From Pelosinus sp. (GTDB lineage: Bacteria > Bacillota > Negativicutes > Propionisporales > Propionisporaceae): a stretch of DNA of 45,237 bases. Where the stretch lies: contig JAJFUN010000108.1 in the NCBI GenBank assembly GCA_021372375.1, positions 1-45,237 on the forward strand, written 5' to 3'. The position numbers and the translations under genes were made by a program. The notes below the pieces were generated by a model, which saw only the letters and a program-made list of their open reading frames with translations, did no database searches and had not been told where the DNA came from. Shown one piece after another: positions 41,744 through 45,237 of the stretch. Numbering within the stretch: position 1 is the first letter of the stretch; every line of letters starts with the position of its first letter.

Positions 41744-44659
41744 CTAAATAATTTGTTTCCAACTATAGGTATCCATTGAATTCTTGAGACAAATGTATAA
41801 ACCATCCCCAACACCATTCCCCCCCTCTACCCTAAACAACCTACCACGTTGGGTAGCATCTGCAATTGGTAGTGCTGATATTTTCTCCGGAACTAATGTT
41901 TGCCCTTGATATTGAGTAATATATTCCGTTAAAGTAAAGTCGTTTATAATGCTAAAGTTATTTTCCGCATATATCATATCTCTAGAAGATAGTGCAATGT
42001 TATTCCTGCAATGCTTGACATAACTAACAATTGAACCTATTGTCTCATGTCCGGTTGATCCAGTATATGCACTCCAGCTAATAATTTTGCTATTCATTAT
42101 GGACATCAACAGATAACCGGCAGTTGCAGATGCATCAGGATTACCTTTAATCTGTGCAACCCCTTTTACAATATGACAGTTATCCCAAGTAATACAAGCC
42201 GGATGATCGGCATCAATATACTTAAAGTACAGTATGATATCAGTGCCACCAGCAGTAGTATTATTGCTGATGGTTACAAAATCGCCAACTACATTTGTAA
42301 TAGTTGTATTATCAGGAATACCATCCCCTTGAACGCTCATACCAGAAAAAACCTGACCATATACTTTATTAACCTTAATTATATTGCTACCGCTTGAGAA
42401 TGATGCTGACATAGACTGTATCTGCAAACGAACTGGTTTTGAATTTGCAGTTTTTATCATAGTTTTAGCCAATGACAATATATAATAAGAATGCAATGAG
42501 CAGTTCGTTATATTATAGTCAAACTTATTTAGACAAGATGATGAATTAGGGATGGTTATAATATCTGCTTTGTTATCACCTGTATATCCTGTAGAAATTA
42601 CAGAATTTATATTAGAAAAGTTAATACTGACCGTCTTGCTATCAGCGGTAGGAGTCGTTAGCCCAACATCCTTGGCATTAAGCCAATACAAGCGAACAAA
42701 CGAGTCACCCGCTATAGTATCAAAATTAATAATTGATGGCAGCAGCAACTTATCAATTGCTCCTCCGTTACAGCTCCATCTCATTAATGTTATTTCATAA
42801 ATCGGTGCCATTGTAATAAACGCATTTGTAGCTGATGCTCTAGTGCTATCACTAATATCCACGGCTGTGGCTGTTGTTCGCGTAACAGTTGTGTCTAACG
42901 ATATACCCGGCCCCCTTACACTCATATTTGCACTGATTCCGTCTGTTGATAAAAAGTTTATCGTATAGCTGTTAGCAGAATATGTTCCTAAATTAGTCAT
43001 ATAACCCGCTTGCATTGTTATAATTTTGTTTGTAGCTGATGCTATAAAGTTATTACTCAACGTTATTGTTGTTCCTGAAATACCGGTAACCACTGTACCA
43101 CCTGGAAGGTTGGAATCATATACCGTAATTCCCTTATAAATGCCACTAGCCAATGATACTGTCATTGTGTTTTGCCCAGCACTATAAGTTGCCCTCGGAG
43201 ATATTGACAAAGTCTGTGCTGATCGCACAGTTAAGCCGTTTATATTAATGTTGGGAAATTGAACATTTACTCCAGGATCATAGTTATAAATGGCATTAAA
43301 AAAATAATTATCTGCTTTAGGAAAGTATAACACTATACCACAATTAGAAAAGTTGATAGTTCCATCAAACTCACAACCTAAATCGCTGCGTAGCGTAAAA
43401 CATACATTGGTAGTTCCTCCAGTATAATTTCGATGCAAGTGAAATACCACATTACTAACATTGCATAGTCCCCCCCCATGCATGCTTATACATCGGTCTA
43501 CGCTTGTATTAGATCCTTTGCTCCATACTGCACCATTTGAAATGCTGATATCATAACAGTCAAGATGATAATTTATATTGATTAGATCAAAATCAGTTAT
43601 ATTAATATTTCTGCCATAACTACCGCTAAATCCGCTCCATCCCCACGAACATTTGATACTATAAATATCGAGATTATTAACCCATTGAGCAAGGATAAAG
43701 TAGCCATTTTCCCCTGTATCATTATTACCTGCTTTATTGCCAATACAGTCCCTGACAGTTACAAAACTGCAGTCCTGTATCCAAATAACACCGTATGCTC
43801 CATTCCCCGCTAATGTCTGATCTTCCCATGTCAATCCCTCAATAATTGTATTGCTGCGGCTGCAATAAATGCCTGCATTAGCACTCTTACCAGGTGGAAC
43901 AGTTATTTTGCCAACTCTTAACCATATCTTAGGCAGCGTTTCTTTATGCTGCACAGTAATTCCACCAAAAGTTAACCCGATTGATTCATGTGTCGCCGTA
44001 ACATTTTTGTTCAAAGTAACTGTAGATGTTCCTACTGAGGTAATATATGAATCTGCTTGTATTCCCTCACCTACTACTTTCATTCCATAAATAATTCCAT
44101 TCATAGATAATGGGGTAATCGTATTGTTTCCGCTTGTTATACTGCAATTGATAACTAATTTCCCATCATGAGCAAAATCCCGGTTAAATGGAAGAGTAAG
44201 TGTTCCATCATCAGCAACAAAAGTAGTATCATTTTTAAAGTAGGGATGCAGTCCATTATTGTTACGAATAATCCGTAAACAATTTGACATTACTTTTACA
44301 AAACTATTTTTATACGATGACAGGGAAGCATTAAATAGATTGCCTTTTACAAAATCAGCAGCACTAAAAGAAACAATATCTACTAGATTCTGACAACAAC
44401 TAATAATTTCTCCTACGCCGCCTGAAGCGTTCCATATTAATTCCGCTTCAGAAAAGTCAATACTGCATCCTACACTAAGTGTAGATGAAACCAAAAATTT
44501 CCCTTTAGCAATAACAGTTAGCCCTTTAACCCGGCCTACGTCTAATGCTGTTTGCAAAGCTTTCGTATCATCAGTTATACCGTCACCAACCGCCGAGTAA
44601 TCTTTAGCATCAATACAAAGCGTTTCTTTTAATACACATGGCTCTCTCATAAGTGCCAT
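41744..44659 (-). CDS. Large pectate-lyase/tailspike-like beta-helix protein with four inserted repeat modules
   Basis: The product is 971 residues without a signal peptide. The pectate-lyase-3 motif DYSAVGDGITDDTKALQ (20-36) is followed by beta-helix repeats at ~250-470, 620-750 and 815-905. Four copies of a ~58-residue beta module interrupt it (about 172-232, 492-549, 558-617 and 752-811). They share a pattern like G..V.G.GI....T.I..V....VT.S. The C-terminal ~45 residues (LPIADATQRGR, GNGVGDGLYICLKN) resemble the trimerising end of phage tail fibres or spikes. A polysaccharide-binding or depolymerising role is plausible. No secretion signal is visible, so how it would reach the glycan is unclear. 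AAGGAG lies 10 bases before the ATG. Confidence 0.82.
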   Translation of the reverse strand: MALMREPCVLKETLCIDAKDYSAVGDGITDDTKALQTALDVGRVKGLTVIAKGKFLVSSTLSVGCSIDFSEAELIWNASGGVGEIISCCQNLVDIVSFSAADFVKGNLFNASLSSYKNSFVKVMSNCLRIIRNNNGLHPYFKNDTTFVADDGTLTLPFNRDFAHDGKLVINCSITSGNNTITPLSMNGIIYGMKVVGEGIQADSYITSVGTSTVTLNKNVTATHESIGLTFGGITVQHKETLPKIWLRVGKITVPPGKSANAGIYCSRSNTIIEGLTWEDQTLAGNGAYGVIWIQDCSFVTVRDCIGNKAGNNDTGENGYFILAQWVNNLDIYSIKCSWGWSGFSGSYGRNINITDFDLININYHLDCYDISISNGAVWSKGSNTSVDRCISMHGGGLCNVSNVVFHLHRNYTGGTTNVCFTLRSDLGCEFDGTINFSNCGIVLYFPKADNYFFNAIYNYDPGVNVQFPNININGLTVRSAQTLSISPRATYSAGQNTMTVSLASGIYKGITVYDSNLPGGTVVTGISGTTITLSNNFIASATNKIITMQAGYMTNLGTYSANSYTINFLSTDGISANMSVRGPGISLDTTVTRTTATAVDISDSTRASATNAFITMAPIYEITLMRWSCNGGAIDKLLLPSIINFDTIAGDSFVRLYWLNAKDVGLTTPTADSKTVSINFSNINSVISTGYTGDNKADIITIPNSSSCLNKFDYNITNCSLHSYYILSLAKTMIKTANSKPVRLQIQSMSASFSSGSNIIKVNKVYGQVFSGMSVQGDGIPDNTTITNVVGDFVTISNNTTAGGTDIILYFKYIDADHPACITWDNCHIVKGVAQIKGNPDASATAGYLLMSIMNSKIISWSAYTGSTGHETIGSIVSYVKHCRNNIALSSRDMIYAENNFSIINDFTLTEYITQYQGQTLVPEKISALPIADATQRGRLFRVEGGNGVGDGLYICLKNSMDTYSWKQII

Positions 44660-44838
44660 AAATACATCGCTCCTTTACATTTCTAGGAGTTTTGCCAATT
44701 TGATAAAACGAATACCTAACATATTTTCTATCATATTTTATTCCTATGCATGAAGAGAATCTACCAATGCTACATAATAATTTAGCGGCTAAGATGGAAC
44801 AGCTTAATTTCATATGTAAAGATAAAAATATATAAAAA

Positions 44839-44862
44839 AACGCTTACCTTTAGGTAAGCGTT
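44839..44862 (-). terminator. Strong intrinsic terminator on the minus strand
   Basis: A 10-bp stem, AACGCTTACC / GGTAAGCGTT, has a 4-base loop. On the minus strand it is followed by TTTTTTTATATATTTTT, a strong U-tract. It lies 14 bp after the stop of the decayed coding stretch to its right and upstream of the beta-helix gene, so it would isolate that gene from read-through. Confidence 0.85.
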
Positions 44863-44876
44863 CCTCTAATCAGCGA

Positions 44877-45237
44877 CTATCTATCCTCCCAGGCCGTTTC
44901 CAGCCAAGTTAGCCGTTTAAAATGCCGTAACCTATTATCCAAAAATAAATAATCTAAATGGCAATCATCTGCGACACGCAGGCTATAATCAAAAGCACGG
45001 CAGTGCTTACCTAGACGTTTATGAGCTTAACTACTGCTCGGGGTGGCCTTAATTATTCCATTAATATAGAGAATGCAACTGCCATTTAGTTCGTGTCAAT
45101 GGCGACGGTGGTCTGTTTAAGTTGTTTTGGTTGGTAATAATCCAGCTTCCTCTACTTAGTCAGTTTCATAGGAAACGGAGGTATGGGAACAGGTGGAACC
45201 TCATAGAGTCTTATACCATCAAGTTTGTTAAATAAAG
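44877..45237 (-). pseudogene. Probable decayed coding region at the right edge
   Basis: No intact ORF is present in the last ~360 bp. On the minus strand a 49-codon stretch (about 44880-45026) that ends at TAG 44877-44879 has protein-like composition. Examples are CRAFDYSLRVADDCHLDYLF and RLTWLETAWED. Upstream of it the same and other frames contain stops. The strong terminator directly downstream suggests it was once the end of a real gene. I do not recognise the family. It could also be non-coding. Confidence 0.35.

Noticed and set aside
41744-44659. Prophage remnant, because of the tail-spike-like protein
   Set aside because: No integrase, capsid, terminase, holin or attachment site is seen nearby; one tail-like gene is not enough.

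Overview
The window looks like chromosomal DNA of a diderm Firmicute (Negativicutes / Sporomusa-like). It has Firmicutes-type genes: paired DUF445 proteins, a NodI/NodJ-like ABC pair, an EF2568-like cysteine desulfurase with a Se/S-carrier-like partner, strong AGGAGG ribosome binding sites and frequent GTG starts. It also has genes that need an outer membrane: an inverse-autotransporter (invasin/intimin-like) beta-barrel adhesin and a Wza-like export protein. This assignment is an inference from gene content. No rRNA, tRNA, CRISPR array or intact insertion sequence was seen.

Layout, left to right. (1) 1-11 kb: the N-terminal 770 codons of an invasin-like surface protein that runs off the left edge, a GNAT acetyltransferase, two DUF445 membrane proteins, an interspersed palindromic repeat, an unrecognised membrane protein with a large extracytoplasmic part, and an ABC-2 exporter. 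Divergent from the exporter are the only two plus-strand genes, the Se/S-carrier-like protein and the cysteine desulfurase. (2) 11-19.5 kb: a lasso-peptide gene cluster on the minus strand. In transcription order it reads nucleotidyltransferase, HPrK-like peptide kinase, PqqD-like recognition element (B1), transglutaminase-like leader peptidase (B2), two precursor genes, an intrinsic terminator, asparagine-synthetase-like cyclase, ABC exporter/ATPase, and a thioredoxin-CcdA fusion. (3) 19.5-41.5 kb: a Wzx/Wzy-type exopolysaccharide or capsule operon on the same strand. It holds export protein, chain-length regulator, a degenerate CpsD-like ATPase, a 4,6-dehydratase, the wbpA-B-D-E set for a diacetamido-uronic acid sugar, acyl- and formyl-transferases, deacetylases, three glycosyltransferases, polymerase, flippase, initiating phosphoglycosyltransferase, a beta-helix lipoprotein and an asparagine-synthetase-like amidotransferase. 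(4) 41.7-44.7 kb: a 971-residue pectate-lyase/tailspike-like beta-helix protein. (5) The last ~570 bp hold a strong terminator and what looks like a decayed coding region.

How the genes work together. The export, chain-length, flippase, polymerase and glycosyltransferase genes form a complete assembly line for a surface glycan, and the wbp genes supply a carboxylated sugar. The lasso cluster lies directly downstream in the same direction. Each precursor has a 20-residue leader ending in the diagnostic Thr at the penultimate position, a core starting with Gly, a ring-closing Asp at core position 9 (precursor 1) or 8 (precursor 2), and a C-terminal Ser. The kinase gene matches that C-terminal Ser, by analogy with paeninodin. 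The second precursor (51 residues) has two Cys in its tail, and the operon ends with a thioredoxin-CcdA fusion, which suggests a disulfide-bearing tail. The most interesting items are the two lasso peptides with their tailoring set, the degenerate BY-kinase, and the modular beta-helix protein.
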